DNA from: Melioribacteraceae bacterium
Lineage (GTDB): Bacteria > Bacteroidota > Ignavibacteria > Ignavibacteriales > Melioribacteraceae
DNA: 64,000 nt
Direction of reading: 5' to 3'
Assembly: GCA_030584085.1 (NCBI GenBank)
Contig: CP129490.1
Span: 2,823,511-2,887,510, forward strand
How positions within the stretch are numbered: position 1 is the stretch's first letter; the number at the start of each line of letters is the position of its first letter. Positions 24,674 to 33,655 of the stretch are shown piece by piece. Under the pieces are notes generated by a model. It searched no databases, was not told the origin of the DNA, and was given only the letters and a program-made list of their open reading frames with translations. A program made the translations under genes and the position numbers.

Positions 24674-26659
24674 CTATTCTTCTTTCTTAGCTCTTAACGA
24701 ATCCCAAATCATATAACCGATTAGTAATGCAAACATAGCAAAACCAAGTAATTCAGCTGAGTGAGAGGCTGCCCAATCATCCATATGCCATTCAAATCCG
24801 AAGTAACGCAACATTGCGGCAACAACACCCATTAATGCACCGCCGGCAATAAATCCTGACGCAATCAATGTTCCGCGTTCACGACGTGATTTATTTAATG
24901 CTTCATCTTTACTTCTGGTTGAAACAAAGTGTGAAATTAGTCCTCCGACTAAAAGTGGAGTATTTAATTCGAGAGGTAAATACATACCTAAGGCAAATGC
25001 AAGTGCCGGAACTCCAATCATTGTCAATATTAAAGCCATAAATGCACCGGCAACATACATCAACCAAGGTGCAGGCTGGTTTGACATTAGAGGTTGAATC
25101 ACTGCAGCCATTGCATTTGCTTGAGGTGCAACAAGTGCTCCTTCGCCAACAAAACCATAAGTTTCGTTTAATATCAAGATAACCCAAGCAACTGTACCGG
25201 CTGAAACCGCTGTTCCTAAAAATTTCCATCTTTCTTGTTTGTATGGAGATGAACCAAGCCAATATCCAATTTTTAAATCGGTAATGAACGCACCGGCTAC
25301 GGAAAGTGCGGTACAAACAACACCACCAATTATTAATGCAGAGATCATTCCGGGAGCACCGGTTAATCCAACGCTTACTAATATGATGGATGATAAAATG
25401 AGAGTCATCAATGTCATTCCCGAAACCGGGTTTGTACCAACAATAGCAATTGCGTTTGCTGCTACCGTTGTAAATAAGAAAGAGATGATCATGACAATTA
25501 ATAAACCAACAAGCGCATGTGTAAAGTTGTCAACAACTCCAAACAAAAAGAATAAGAAAATAACAAGAGCTGTAAGAACGATTCCACCGGCAATTATTCC
25601 CATTGGGATATCACGCTTTGTTCTAATATTATTATCACCATTTTGATGCTTGCCAAAGATTTCCTTGAAACCAAGGGTAAAGGCAGTCTTGATAATTCCT
25701 GATGACCTAACTATGCCGATTATACCAGCCATGGCAATTCCACCAATACCTATATGACGAACATAACTTCCGAATATTTGCTCGGCTGACATATCTTTAA
25801 TAAGCAATGTTGCACTAGCACCCACCGGAATTGCTATATAATCGCCCAGGTAAGAGAATATGGGAATTATCACAAACCATGCTACAAATGAACCCGCGGC
25901 TATAATAGCAGTGTATTTTAATCCAACTATATAACCAAGACCCATAACCGCGGCGCCGACATTTATCTTGAAAACTAATTTAAATTTATCCGCTAACTGT
26001 TCACCGAATGCAACAACTCTTGTGGAAAAAACTTCACTCCACAATCCGAATGTTGCAATAATGAAATCATAGATACCGCCGATTAGACCTGAGACAACAA
26101 GCACGATTGCCTGCTTTCCTCCCTTTTCGCCGGCTACTAGAACCTCAGTTGTCGCAGTAGCCTCAGGAAAAGGAAATTTCCCGTGCATTTCCGCAACGAA
26201 ATATTTTCTAAAAGGAATAAGGAATAATATACCTAGGAAACCACCAAGTAAAGATGCCATAAATACTTGGAAGAAATCCGCTTCCAAATTTAAAATGTAT
26301 AACGCGGGAATTGTGAATATTGCTCCGGCGACAACGGAGCCCGAGGTTGAACCGATCGATTGAATAATTACATTTTCACCTAGAGCTTTATTTCTCTTAA
26401 TTAAAGTAGATAGTCCAACTGCAATAATTGCAATCGGTATAGCTGCTTCAAACACCTGCCCAATTTTTAAACCAAGGTAGGCTGCTGCAGCAGAAAAGAG
26501 AACCGCCATAATTAAACCGAGTGTAACCGAGTATGCACTAACTTCCGGATAATCCTTAGTTGGAGACATTATCGGGACGTATTCTTCACCTGGTTTCAGT
26601 TCGAAATACGCATTCTCCGGAAGTCCTACAATCGTCTGTTGATGCTCATGCTGACTCAT
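24674..26659 (-). CDS. OPT family oligopeptide transporter
   Basis: A 661-residue integral membrane protein with about 14-16 helices. It starts with a short hydrophilic N-terminus (ELKPGEEYVPIMSPTKDYPE) and a first helix SVTLGLIMAVLFSAAAAYLG, both typical of bacterial OPT proteins. FPFPEATATTEVLVAGEKGG and VGTNPVSGMTLMTLIL are conserved OPT signatures. It imports oligopeptides (or metal complexes in some members) using the proton gradient. The upstream subtilase gene ends 14 bases before it, so a secreted protease and a peptide importer are made together. Confidence 0.92.
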   Translation of the reverse strand: MSQHEHQQTIVGLPENAYFELKPGEEYVPIMSPTKDYPEVSAYSVTLGLIMAVLFSAAAAYLGLKIGQVFEAAIPIAIIAVGLSTLIKRNKALGENVIIQSIGSTSGSVVAGAIFTIPALYILNLEADFFQVFMASLLGGFLGILFLIPFRKYFVAEMHGKFPFPEATATTEVLVAGEKGGKQAIVLVVSGLIGGIYDFIIATFGLWSEVFSTRVVAFGEQLADKFKLVFKINVGAAVMGLGYIVGLKYTAIIAAGSFVAWFVIIPIFSYLGDYIAIPVGASATLLIKDMSAEQIFGSYVRHIGIGGIAMAGIIGIVRSSGIIKTAFTLGFKEIFGKHQNGDNNIRTKRDIPMGIIAGGIVLTALVIFLFFLFGVVDNFTHALVGLLIVMIISFLFTTVAANAIAIVGTNPVSGMTLMTLILSSIILVSVGLTGAPGMISALIIGGVVCTALSVAGAFITDLKIGYWLGSSPYKQERWKFLGTAVSAGTVAWVILILNETYGFVGEGALVAPQANAMAAVIQPLMSNQPAPWLMYVAGAFMALILTMIGVPALAFALGMYLPLELNTPLLVGGLISHFVSTRSKDEALNKSRRERGTLIASGFIAGGALMGVVAAMLRYFGFEWHMDDWAASHSAELLGFAMFALLIGYMIWDSLRAKKEE

Positions 26660-26673
26660 TTATTCTCTCCTAT

Positions 26674-29475
26674 TTAGAAATTGATATATATAGGTAATTC
26701 ATATTCAACTTTACCGTTAGAGTTTTCAAATTTAATTTTACCAATCGGTGATACATTTTCGTCAAAGTTACTTTCAGAAAAATCTATATCCAAGATAAAT
26801 TGTTCCGGAGTTGATGGATATAATACTGTATTCGATGAAGACTTATTTGTTACTTTAAATGACTTTTCCTCTTTAAGATTTGTAATTTCTTTTACAAATA
26901 CATTTAGCTCACTCACTGTATCAACAAACGCCGGAACAAAAGTTAATGTGTACTCCGTATTTTCTTTACTACTATTGGATAATGAAATTGAAGCATCTTT
27001 ATAACCGAACCCAGTATTCGAGACTATTTTGCCTTCATCATTATAAATGACTACGGCAAAATCTGTAACTTTATTGAAATGTTCAGGAGAAACTGAAAGC
27101 TCAAATACTTTCTCATCTTCATCTTCATTAAAGGTAAATTTATGACTGATAATTTCTTCATCCTTAAATTCTATTGTATATTCTTTTTCGTAGCCGGTAA
27201 TTGCGCCGGATAACTTATAACGAAGGATATCACTGTAATTATTTACAACCGTCACATTACTTTGCAGTTTTTCAACTTTATTGCCTTCCACAATTTGGAT
27301 TGATTGGAATTCAATATCTAAATTATAATCAACTGAATCAACGGCTGTGAATTGGCCAACTACAACCAACTCATAAACTCCCGGAATTAGATCATAATAA
27401 AATCTTTCCGATGAATTAACTCCTTTTTCAGATTCAAGTGCACGAATTCCGCCAACTCCTCTTCCTTCTGGATCATGCAAAGAATACCATGTATTGCAAT
27501 ATTTTCCTTCATCATATGAAAGAGTTACTTTCATAGAAGAAGCGGCTGGAGGTACCTCCAAGAAATATCTATTTATTTCAGCGGGAGCTAATTTACCAGA
27601 AGTTTTTAGTCGATATTTATTTTCCGGTGTAAACTTATGTGGTAAAACAACAGTTGCTATCATTTCAAATTCGGGAGTTTTAGAATTGTCGCTTCTATAT
27701 GCCACAACTTTTCCACTATATAATCCCGGTTCTGTTAATTTTGTTTTATCAAACTGAACTGTGACTTGTGCTTTTTGAGTATTGCGAATATAGGTTTTGT
27801 TTGATATAGGAATGATCCAATCGGCTTCACTTTTAATATTGTATGATCTGAAAAATTTATCTGTTTTATTGAAATTATTTCTGGCGATCGAATAAGTAAA
27901 CTTTTCAACACCGGTTAAGTATGAACCATTTCTAATATAAAGTTGATCAGCTTTTCCACTTGGTGTGGTTGGCGCATCGGAAGAAATGGTATATGTCTCA
28001 AATTTATTAATCTCGCCATCTTTGATATATTTTTTCAACAACTCATAAGCATTCATTACATTTATCAATCCACCGCCTTGATCTATCGGATCATATTCTT
28101 GTAATGGGACAGCACTTTCTCTCATAGCTTTATACAAAACAAGTGAAGGTACTTTTATATCAGGATGTTCCACTTTCATCGCGCTTAAAAGTAAAGACAT
28201 AACTCCGGCAGTATATGGTGCAGCCATACTTGTTCCCCAGAATCTATCGCCGCGAGTCCAATAAGGAACGGTTGAGGTTGCAGCACCCGGTGAAACCAGA
28301 TCGGGCTTGTTTACTTCACCGCCGCGTGAACTGAAATGTAATATAACATCTCTATCAATCGGCGCACTGTAAAGATCATGTCCAACTTCTTTAGCTAATA
28401 CCGCACCGGAAACAAAAACCGAATTTGAAGATGATGGTAATCCTACAGTAGAAATTCCGGGACCTTCATTTCCAGCTGAAACCGAGATATATAAATTTGG
28501 ATTTGCACTTACAAGTTTATCAAGATACTTCTCCATTTCTGCTAGACCATGAATTTCCGATCCTATTCCATAACTCATGTTGATAATAATCGGCATATCA
28601 AGTTCACGTGATAATTTGTCAGCATAATCATATGCTTCCTTCATACTTCCTGCGGTTGTTGCTCCACCGGAATAAATACTGCTTCCGATTTTTAGACTTC
28701 CTAAATAAGCTCCGGGTGCAACTCCATAAAATTCATCATTACCTATTTTATTTCCCAGAGCAATGCCGGCACAATGTGTTCCGTGAGATACTCCATCATA
28801 ATGGAAAACAACTTTTTTGTCTTCCGGGAAAATATTTAATCCCATTGTGTATTGTGGTTCATCAACTTCTGTCTTTATAATAAAATCATCTTGATTAATC
28901 TTATAGTTCATTATTGGCTTTTCATCATCAAGCTTTCCGTCATTATTCGAATCAAGATATACAACCCAATTCTTAGAATCGATTGGTTTAAAAACGATAA
29001 AAACAAATTTATCGTCAGTCTTGCCGTTATTATCTAAATCGGTTGTTCTTGAAGAAGAATTTTTCCAATGTTGTTCATCAATTGCTCCGATAAAAAACTC
29101 TTCATTATTTGAGAGAAGATTATTCTGATGAACTTTTACTTTTAATTTTTCATTTTCATTATAGATAAATAATGTATCACGTTCTTCATCAACTTCAGCT
29201 TCTAAATAATAAAAATCACCTTCGCCTGAAAAGTCTTGAACATCAAGAACTTTTTTCTCGCCTGTAGTAGTTGTTGTTAATCCATCAATTCCGAAATCAA
29301 CACCGGAATCCATTACTAAAATTAAAGTTCCTCTTCCATCGTATTCTGGAAATTTTTGTAGGAATTCTTTTACACCCGTCGATTTTAGTGCAATAAAACT
29401 TTGATCAAATTCTTGCGCAAAAATAATTGACGCAAAAAATAAGCAGCTAAATAAAAATAATTTTTTCATCATCAC
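26674..29475 (-). CDS. S8 family serine peptidase (subtilase, TPP II-like)
   Basis: A 933-residue protein with signal peptide (LFLFSCLFFASIIFAQ). The subtilisin catalytic residues are Asp near 56 (LILVMDSGVDFG), His near 233 (SHGTHCAGIALG) and Ser near 420 (WGTSMAAPYTAGVM), with oxyanion Asn in SVSAGNEGPG. A long insert separates Asp and His, and large beta-rich C-terminal domains follow, as in tripeptidyl-peptidase II-like subtilases. No T9SS sorting domain is seen at the C-terminus. It probably degrades proteins or peptides in the envelope. Its start overlaps the upstream membrane-protein gene by 4 bases (ATGA), and the OPT gene follows. Confidence 0.92.
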   Translation of the reverse strand: MMMKKLFLFSCLFFASIIFAQEFDQSFIALKSTGVKEFLQKFPEYDGRGTLILVMDSGVDFGIDGLTTTTTGEKKVLDVQDFSGEGDFYYLEAEVDEERDTLFIYNENEKLKVKVHQNNLLSNNEEFFIGAIDEQHWKNSSSRTTDLDNNGKTDDKFVFIVFKPIDSKNWVVYLDSNNDGKLDDEKPIMNYKINQDDFIIKTEVDEPQYTMGLNIFPEDKKVVFHYDGVSHGTHCAGIALGNKIGNDEFYGVAPGAYLGSLKIGSSIYSGGATTAGSMKEAYDYADKLSRELDMPIIINMSYGIGSEIHGLAEMEKYLDKLVSANPNLYISVSAGNEGPGISTVGLPSSSNSVFVSGAVLAKEVGHDLYSAPIDRDVILHFSSRGGEVNKPDLVSPGAATSTVPYWTRGDRFWGTSMAAPYTAGVMSLLLSAMKVEHPDIKVPSLVLYKAMRESAVPLQEYDPIDQGGGLINVMNAYELLKKYIKDGEINKFETYTISSDAPTTPSGKADQLYIRNGSYLTGVEKFTYSIARNNFNKTDKFFRSYNIKSEADWIIPISNKTYIRNTQKAQVTVQFDKTKLTEPGLYSGKVVAYRSDNSKTPEFEMIATVVLPHKFTPENKYRLKTSGKLAPAEINRYFLEVPPAASSMKVTLSYDEGKYCNTWYSLHDPEGRGVGGIRALESEKGVNSSERFYYDLIPGVYELVVVGQFTAVDSVDYNLDIEFQSIQIVEGNKVEKLQSNVTVVNNYSDILRYKLSGAITGYEKEYTIEFKDEEIISHKFTFNEDEDEKVFELSVSPEHFNKVTDFAVVIYNDEGKIVSNTGFGYKDASISLSNSSKENTEYTLTFVPAFVDTVSELNVFVKEITNLKEEKSFKVTNKSSSNTVLYPSTPEQFILDIDFSESNFDENVSPIGKIKFENSNGKVEYELPIYINF

Positions 29476-30299
29476 TCCATGGTTGAAGATTGCATCTCAA
29501 TTTGTTGTTCGTCGAGTTTATTATAATCGAGTTCGGAGCCGAGTAAGCTATGCGGAATTAAATATACTATCAGCATAACAATTGCAGCACCGAGAGCCCA
29601 AGTTTTAGGTCTATTTGATTTTTTGTACATAAAAAAGGCAATCAACCAAGCGATAAGAGCGATAAGAGTTTTGTTGTCGGTTAAATCCGTACCGAATGGG
29701 AATCCCGTCCACCATGCGCCAAAAGCATATAATTGCACTGCCGGACCAAGAACAAAACCTCCTAAAAGTAACAAGCCGAGTGTCCAATAAGTTAGTTTAA
29801 ATAAATTGTCTTTCCCTTTTCTAAAAAACTCCAACCCGGTTCTGGTGGCTAACAACATTGCGGCAAACATTCCAATAACGTGGGGAATTAATAACCAAGT
29901 TGGGACATCTCCCTTAAATCGAATAACTACATTTTGTTTGGCGGGAATTTTTTCATCGTTCATTTCAATATAATATTCAAGCTTGCCTGCCGGAGGTTGG
30001 TTGGGTAAATCAGCAATTAATTTTTCTCCAACTCTTTTCATTGGAACCGGAATAAATTCATCATCAGTTTTGAATCTCTTCCAATAAAGCGTTCCGCTGA
30101 CCGAAGCATCATCTATCTCTATCTCAACGGGAGCATCCTCTGTTCCGCCAAATGTTCTAAGAAGTTTGTAATTAATTGTTTTTTCGTTGATTGTAACTTT
30201 TCCGCTAAGCGGGTAAGTTGGGCCGGTTATTCGCTGATATACCGCGGATGAAATGGTGATTACAACAGCAATCAACCATAAGAGAATTGTATTTTTCAT
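29472..30299 (-). CDS. Membrane protein of unknown function, first gene of the subtilase-OPT operon
   Basis: A 275-residue protein. An N-terminal helix (TILLWLIAVVITISSAVY) anchors a periplasmic beta-rich domain (about 25-130, with PVEIEIDDASVSGTLYWKRF). Four C-terminal helices follow (LLIPHVIGMFAAMLLA, YWTLGLLLLGGFVLGPAV, TLIALIAWLIAFFMY, ALGAAIVMLIVYLIP). I do not recognise the family. The 4-base overlap with the S8 gene shows tight coupling, so it may assist export, folding or anchoring of the peptidase or the transporter (inference). Confidence 0.75.
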   Translation of the reverse strand: MKNTILLWLIAVVITISSAVYQRITGPTYPLSGKVTINEKTINYKLLRTFGGTEDAPVEIEIDDASVSGTLYWKRFKTDDEFIPVPMKRVGEKLIADLPNQPPAGKLEYYIEMNDEKIPAKQNVVIRFKGDVPTWLLIPHVIGMFAAMLLATRTGLEFFRKGKDNLFKLTYWTLGLLLLGGFVLGPAVQLYAFGAWWTGFPFGTDLTDNKTLIALIAWLIAFFMYKKSNRPKTWALGAAIVMLIVYLIPHSLLGSELDYNKLDEQQIEMQSSTME

Positions 30300-30367
30300 A
30301 CACCTTTTCTGAAAGTTTAGTCCTAAAAATAATCTTAATCGGACATCAATAGCAAATTAAAATGGCG

Positions 30368-30724
30368 TCAGAAAAGTTCGTCGATTTTATCAATTGGTCT
30401 GGCCAAAATTGCTTTATTGCCCTTCTCGACAATCGGTCTTTCGATTAAATCATGATCTGCAATCATGAAGTCCAAAATTTGTTCCTCTGTATAAGAATTG
30501 TTTTTAAAATCCAATTTCTTAAACGGGTCACCTTTCCTTCTCAAAAGCTCACTCGGTTTCAGATTCATTTTCTTTAAGAGTGCTTTCAATTTTATCTTTG
30601 AAAAAGGTTCGATGTAATAATTCACTTTTTCAAACTCAACTCCATATTCCGTTAACTTTTTGGCAAGCTTTCTGCACGTTGTGCATGTTGGTTTTTCATA
30701 AACAGTAAGTTGATATTTGGACAT
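30368..30724 (-). CDS. ArsC/Spx-family thioredoxin-fold protein
   Basis: A 118-residue protein of the arsenate-reductase-like family. YEKPTCTTCRKLAKKL at residues 9-24 gives the redox CTTC. LLRRKGDPFKKLDF and ERPIVEKGNKAILARP match the ArsC core, including the conserved Arg and cis-Pro region. Family members reduce arsenate with glutathione/glutaredoxin or act as Spx/YffB-like proteins. No arsenic resistance genes are adjacent, so arsenate reduction is not certain. Confidence 0.85.
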   Translation of the reverse strand: MSKYQLTVYEKPTCTTCRKLAKKLTEYGVEFEKVNYYIEPFSKIKLKALLKKMNLKPSELLRRKGDPFKKLDFKNNSYTEEQILDFMIADHDLIERPIVEKGNKAILARPIDKIDELF

Positions 30725-30808
30725 TATGTGATCTCCCTCTTAAGGTTTGGATAGTAAAAAAGAATAGAGTAATTTTTATCAATTAATAATTATCAATGAC
30801 AAAAAAAT

Positions 30809-31315
30809 ATGAAAAATTTAGCTCTTACATTTATTCTGGCTTTCTTAGTTATTTCATGCGGTGGATTTGATGTTACTAAAAATGTTTCAGAAACAAATCC
30901 TGATATCATTACTTATAACACACCTAAACTGCAAGTCAAAAGTGAATATGAAGCTCAAACATTCTTTACTGAGATACAATTATTCTGTTACCGTGAAAAG
31001 GATAAAAAAACTTACAGCATCTCAAATTCGTACGTGACAACTCAATGGCCGTTTTTTGAAAAAATGATTTTCACAATTGACGGAGTTGAAAAAGAATATT
31101 TTCCAGATAGACCGCCGTTAAGAGATCTTTATAATCTCCAAGGACCAACCGAAACTATAACAGTGATTCTTCCGGAAGAAACAATTATCGATATTTTTGA
31201 ATCAATGGACGCGAAAATGACAGTGAAAGGTGCTGAGATAAAATATACGATCTTATGGAAAGATGACATGAAAATGAAACTATACGAATTCTATAAAGCT
31301 ACAATCGAAAATTAA
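30809..31315 (+). CDS. Putative lipoprotein, unknown function
   Basis: A 168-residue protein beginning with a lipoprotein signal (NLALTFILAFLVISCGG), with the acylated Cys near residue 17. The remainder looks like an alpha/beta domain with no motif I recognise (YEAQTFFTEIQLFCYREKD, VILPEETIIDIFESMDA). It ends with a 4-base overlap with the convergent Cys-rich gene. Confidence 0.65.
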   Translation: MKNLALTFILAFLVISCGGFDVTKNVSETNPDIITYNTPKLQVKSEYEAQTFFTEIQLFCYREKDKKTYSISNSYVTTQWPFFEKMIFTIDGVEKEYFPDRPPLRDLYNLQGPTETITVILPEETIIDIFESMDAKMTVKGAEIKYTILWKDDMKMKLYEFYKATIEN

Positions 31316-31494
31316 TTTACTGCAAAACATTTATTGTGTTTGTTGTTGTATCGTTTAAAATGTTTGCACCAGACAGCTAATTCTTTTCTGCAAGCTCCAA
31401 TAGAATTCGGATCGGTGAAATCAGCGTGTTTACATGAAAAATCACAATGACTTGGGAAGTTAAAATTATCTTTTACATTTCTTTTTTTAGCCAT
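31312..31494 (-). CDS. Small cysteine-rich protein, 60 aa
   Basis: Sixty residues with six cysteines: FPSHCDFSCKHADFTDPNS, then GACRKELAVWCKHF and NKHNKCFAVN. There is no signal peptide, so a cytosolic metal site or disulfide knot is possible. The regular spacing argues for a real gene, and I believe similar short proteins occur in related genomes but cannot name a family. It is convergent with the lipoprotein gene and overlaps it by four bases. Confidence 0.6.
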   Translation of the reverse strand: MAKKRNVKDNFNFPSHCDFSCKHADFTDPNSIGACRKELAVWCKHFKRYNNKHNKCFAVN

Positions 31495-31574
31495 ATTATA
31501 AAATAATTTAATTATATGAGAATTTTGTTAATCTTTCTTATTTTTCAATTCAATTATAATAAAGAACAAAGCAA

Positions 31575-32333
31575 TTGAAAACATATCAATATTTACAAGA
31601 TACGATCGCAAAAAAAGGTGCGGCATTTTTAATCTTAATCGATCCGGATAAACTTTCAAAAGATAAAACTGCTGAGTTTGTAAAACATTGTGAAAGATCC
31701 GGAGTAGATGGATTTTTAATTGGCGGAAGTCTGCTCATCGATGGCAATATTTACGAAACGATTGAAATGATTAAATCAAATTGTTCGCTGCCGGTAATTA
31801 CATTTCCCGGTGGTGTTGAACAAATAACAAATAATGCCGATGCACTATTATTTATTTCAGTTATAAGCGGCAGAAATGCCGATCAGTTAATTGGTAAACA
31901 TGTTTTAGCCGCTCCTTATATAAAGAAAATCGGTGTTGAGACAATTTCAACAGGTTACATGTTGATTGAATCTGGTAAACTAACCGCGGCTCAATATATA
32001 AGTAATAGTTTTCCAATTCCGAGAAATAAACCGGAAATTGCCGCATCAACAGCTCTAGCCGCGGAATTTATGGGTATGAAATTAATTTATCTGGAAGCCG
32101 GTTCCGGAGCAGAAGATTCAGTTCCAAATGAAATGGTTAAATTGGTTTCAAAAACTTGTTCAATTCCTGTTATAGTCGGCGGCGGAATAAAAGACGCTCA
32201 AACAGCCGGTGAAAAAGTTCAAAACGGTGCAAGCATAATTGTTGCTGGTAATCATTTTGAAGATGAAAGTAATTGGAATAAAATAAAAGAGTTTGCGGAT
32301 GCGGTGCATAAAAAAGTGCCGCATGAGATTTAA
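31575..32333 (+). CDS. Geranylgeranylglyceryl/heptaprenylglyceryl phosphate synthase (PcrB/GGGPS family)
   Basis: A 252-residue TIM-barrel protein. It opens with AAFLILIDPDKLSKDKTA, the family's glycerol-1-phosphate pocket, then VDGFLIGGSLLIDGN, VITFPGGVEQITNNADALLF and IYLEAGSGAEDSVP. It ends with the phosphate-binding PVIVGGGIKDAQTAGEKVQN. Family knowledge: GGGPS joins glycerol-1-phosphate and a polyprenyl diphosphate, the first ether-lipid step in archaea; Bacteroidota carry group II homologues of uncertain product. The start is a TTG at 31575 with no strong ribosome site. A VapBC-type pair follows on the same strand. Confidence 0.9.
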   Translation: MKTYQYLQDTIAKKGAAFLILIDPDKLSKDKTAEFVKHCERSGVDGFLIGGSLLIDGNIYETIEMIKSNCSLPVITFPGGVEQITNNADALLFISVISGRNADQLIGKHVLAAPYIKKIGVETISTGYMLIESGKLTAAQYISNSFPIPRNKPEIAASTALAAEFMGMKLIYLEAGSGAEDSVPNEMVKLVSKTCSIPVIVGGGIKDAQTAGEKVQNGASIIVAGNHFEDESNWNKIKEFADAVHKKVPHEI

Positions 32334-32374
32334 CGAATTTTTTCATAAGTTCAATTCCAAAGGAATATTAAGTA

Positions 32375-32524
32375 ATGGAAAAAGAGAAAAAACATAAAAA
32401 AAAGCCTGGTCCTGAAGTTCGAAAAACTATTCAAAGATGGGAAAAGTTACGAGAAGAGATTTCCAAGGCATGGGATAATAAACTCACTGCATTAGAGGAA
32501 ATACGTGCTCAACGTAGTAAGTGA
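32375..32524 (+). CDS. Small antitoxin-like protein preceding a PIN toxin
   Basis: A 49-residue, strongly basic N-terminus (MEKEKKHKKKPGPEVRK) followed by a helical stretch (TIQRWEKLREEISKAW) and KLTALEEIRAQRSK. AAAGGAA precedes the ATG. The next gene starts inside its last codons (20-base overlap). Size, order and overlap fit a VapB-like antitoxin, but no AbrB or RHH domain is clear. Confidence 0.6.
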   Translation: MEKEKKHKKKPGPEVRKTIQRWEKLREEISKAWDNKLTALEEIRAQRSK

Positions 32525-32933
32525 AAAAAAAATTTATACAGTAGATAGTTCTGTAATAATTTCCTATCTATTAAAGACTGAAGTTTACTCTGATCGAGCA
32601 AAAATATTATGGGGAAAAATATTAGAACATAAGATTCTCTGTTACCAACCTAGTATTACTTTACTTGAAATTTCCAGTGCAATTAAAAGACGTACTAATA
32701 ATCACAAGTTAGTCAACAGCGTAATAAAAGAATTAAGCAGACTAACTCATTTCCAAAGTATTGAACTTAACGAAAAACGTTTAATGGATTCAATAGAATT
32801 AAGTTTACAATATGGATTAAAAAGTTTGGATTCAATTTACATTCAAGTCGCTAACGAATTCAAAACGGAATTTATTACATTCGATAAAGAAATTATTTCA
32901 AAACTAAGTCTAAATAATTATGCTGATGGATAA
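32505..32933 (+). CDS. PIN-domain ribonuclease (VapC-like toxin)
   Basis: A 142-residue PIN domain. Acidic active-site residues are visible in order: Asp in YTVDSSVIISYLL (near 14), Glu in TLLEISSAIKRR, Asp in KSLDSIYIQVAN and Asp in EFITFDKEI. VapC-type toxins cut tRNA or other RNA until bound by their antitoxin. It starts at a GTG inside the preceding small gene, and its own 3' end overlaps the start of gmhA by 14 bases. All four residues are present, so it appears intact. Confidence 0.85.
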   Translation: MLNVVSEKKIYTVDSSVIISYLLKTEVYSDRAKILWGKILEHKILCYQPSITLLEISSAIKRRTNNHKLVNSVIKELSRLTHFQSIELNEKRLMDSIELSLQYGLKSLDSIYIQVANEFKTEFITFDKEIISKLSLNNYADG

Positions 32934-33504
32934 ACAAAAATTCATACACGAATCACTCACGGAAAGTGCAGAAGTAAAACTGCAGATTGAGAAAGAATGT
33001 TCGACTGAAATCCTACACTCGGTTGATATTTTGATTGAGGCATTTAAGAACGGACATAAACTTTTACTCTGCGGAAACGGAGGAAGCGCAGCCGATAGTC
33101 AGCACATAGCTGCGGAATTTATGATAAGATTATCTCACGAAATTAATCGTCCGGCAATTCCCGCAATAGCCTTAACAACCGATACATCAAACCTGACAGC
33201 CGGCGGTAACGACATTGGATTTGAAAATGTGTTTGCGAGAAATGTTGAAGGTCTCGGTCAAACCGGTGATGTATTAATTGCAATTTCTACAAGCGGAAAC
33301 TCAAAAAATATTTTACTTGCCATAGATAAAGCAAAAGAAAAAGGAATGAAGGTAATCGGTTTCCTCGGCGGAACCGGTGGAAAGTGTAAAGACAAAGTTG
33401 ATATTCCAATTATTATCCCCTCCACAAATACTCAAAGAATTCAAGAAGGTCATATAACAGTGGCTCATATTATTTGTGAGCTGGTTGAAAAGGGTTTGTA
33501 TTAA
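32920..33504 (+). CDS. gmhA: D-sedoheptulose-7-phosphate isomerase
   Basis: A 194-residue SIS-domain protein of normal GmhA length. LLLCGNGGSAADSQHIAAEF (near residue 48-67) holds the substrate loop. ALTTDTSNLTAGGNDIGFE follows, with LIAISTSGNSKNIL and the C-terminal IQEGHITVAHIICELVE. The enzyme converts sedoheptulose-7-P to D-glycero-D-manno-heptose-7-P, first step of heptose synthesis for LPS inner core. An alternative ATG lies at 32926. Its 5' end overlaps the PIN toxin gene, so both share one transcript. No other heptose gene is in the window. Confidence 0.9.
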   Translation: MLMDKQKFIHESLTESAEVKLQIEKECSTEILHSVDILIEAFKNGHKLLLCGNGGSAADSQHIAAEFMIRLSHEINRPAIPAIALTTDTSNLTAGGNDIGFENVFARNVEGLGQTGDVLIAISTSGNSKNILLAIDKAKEKGMKVIGFLGGTGGKCKDKVDIPIIIPSTNTQRIQEGHITVAHIICELVEKGLY

Positions 33505-33506
33505 AT

Positions 33507-33587
33507 TGTAAAGCGGCCATCGTTGGTCGCTTGCTTTGGGGTTACCAAATAAGTTAGGGTAAGCAACGAGGGATCGTCGCTTTACAA
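33507..33587. repeat. 81-base double-hairpin repeat, copy 2 (inverted)
   Basis: The same length as copy 1 at 4883-4963 and in reverse orientation. The 10-base ends TTGTAAAGCG (33507-33516) and CGCTTTACAA (33578-33587) match, as do the inner hairpins. One stem base pair changes from T-A to C-G with both partners altered, while the central spacer differs freely. It begins 2 bases after the gmhA stop codon. Confidence 0.85.
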
Positions 33588-33655
33588 AATCCCACTGAGA
33601 AAAAGTCCCTCATTTTCACTATATTCGCACAAATTAAAATACAAAAGGTGATAAA

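Noticed and set aside
24909-25316. Long frames on both strands within the OPT gene
   Set aside because: They are shadow frames of a clear OPT transporter, with Cys- and Arg-rich nonsense composition.
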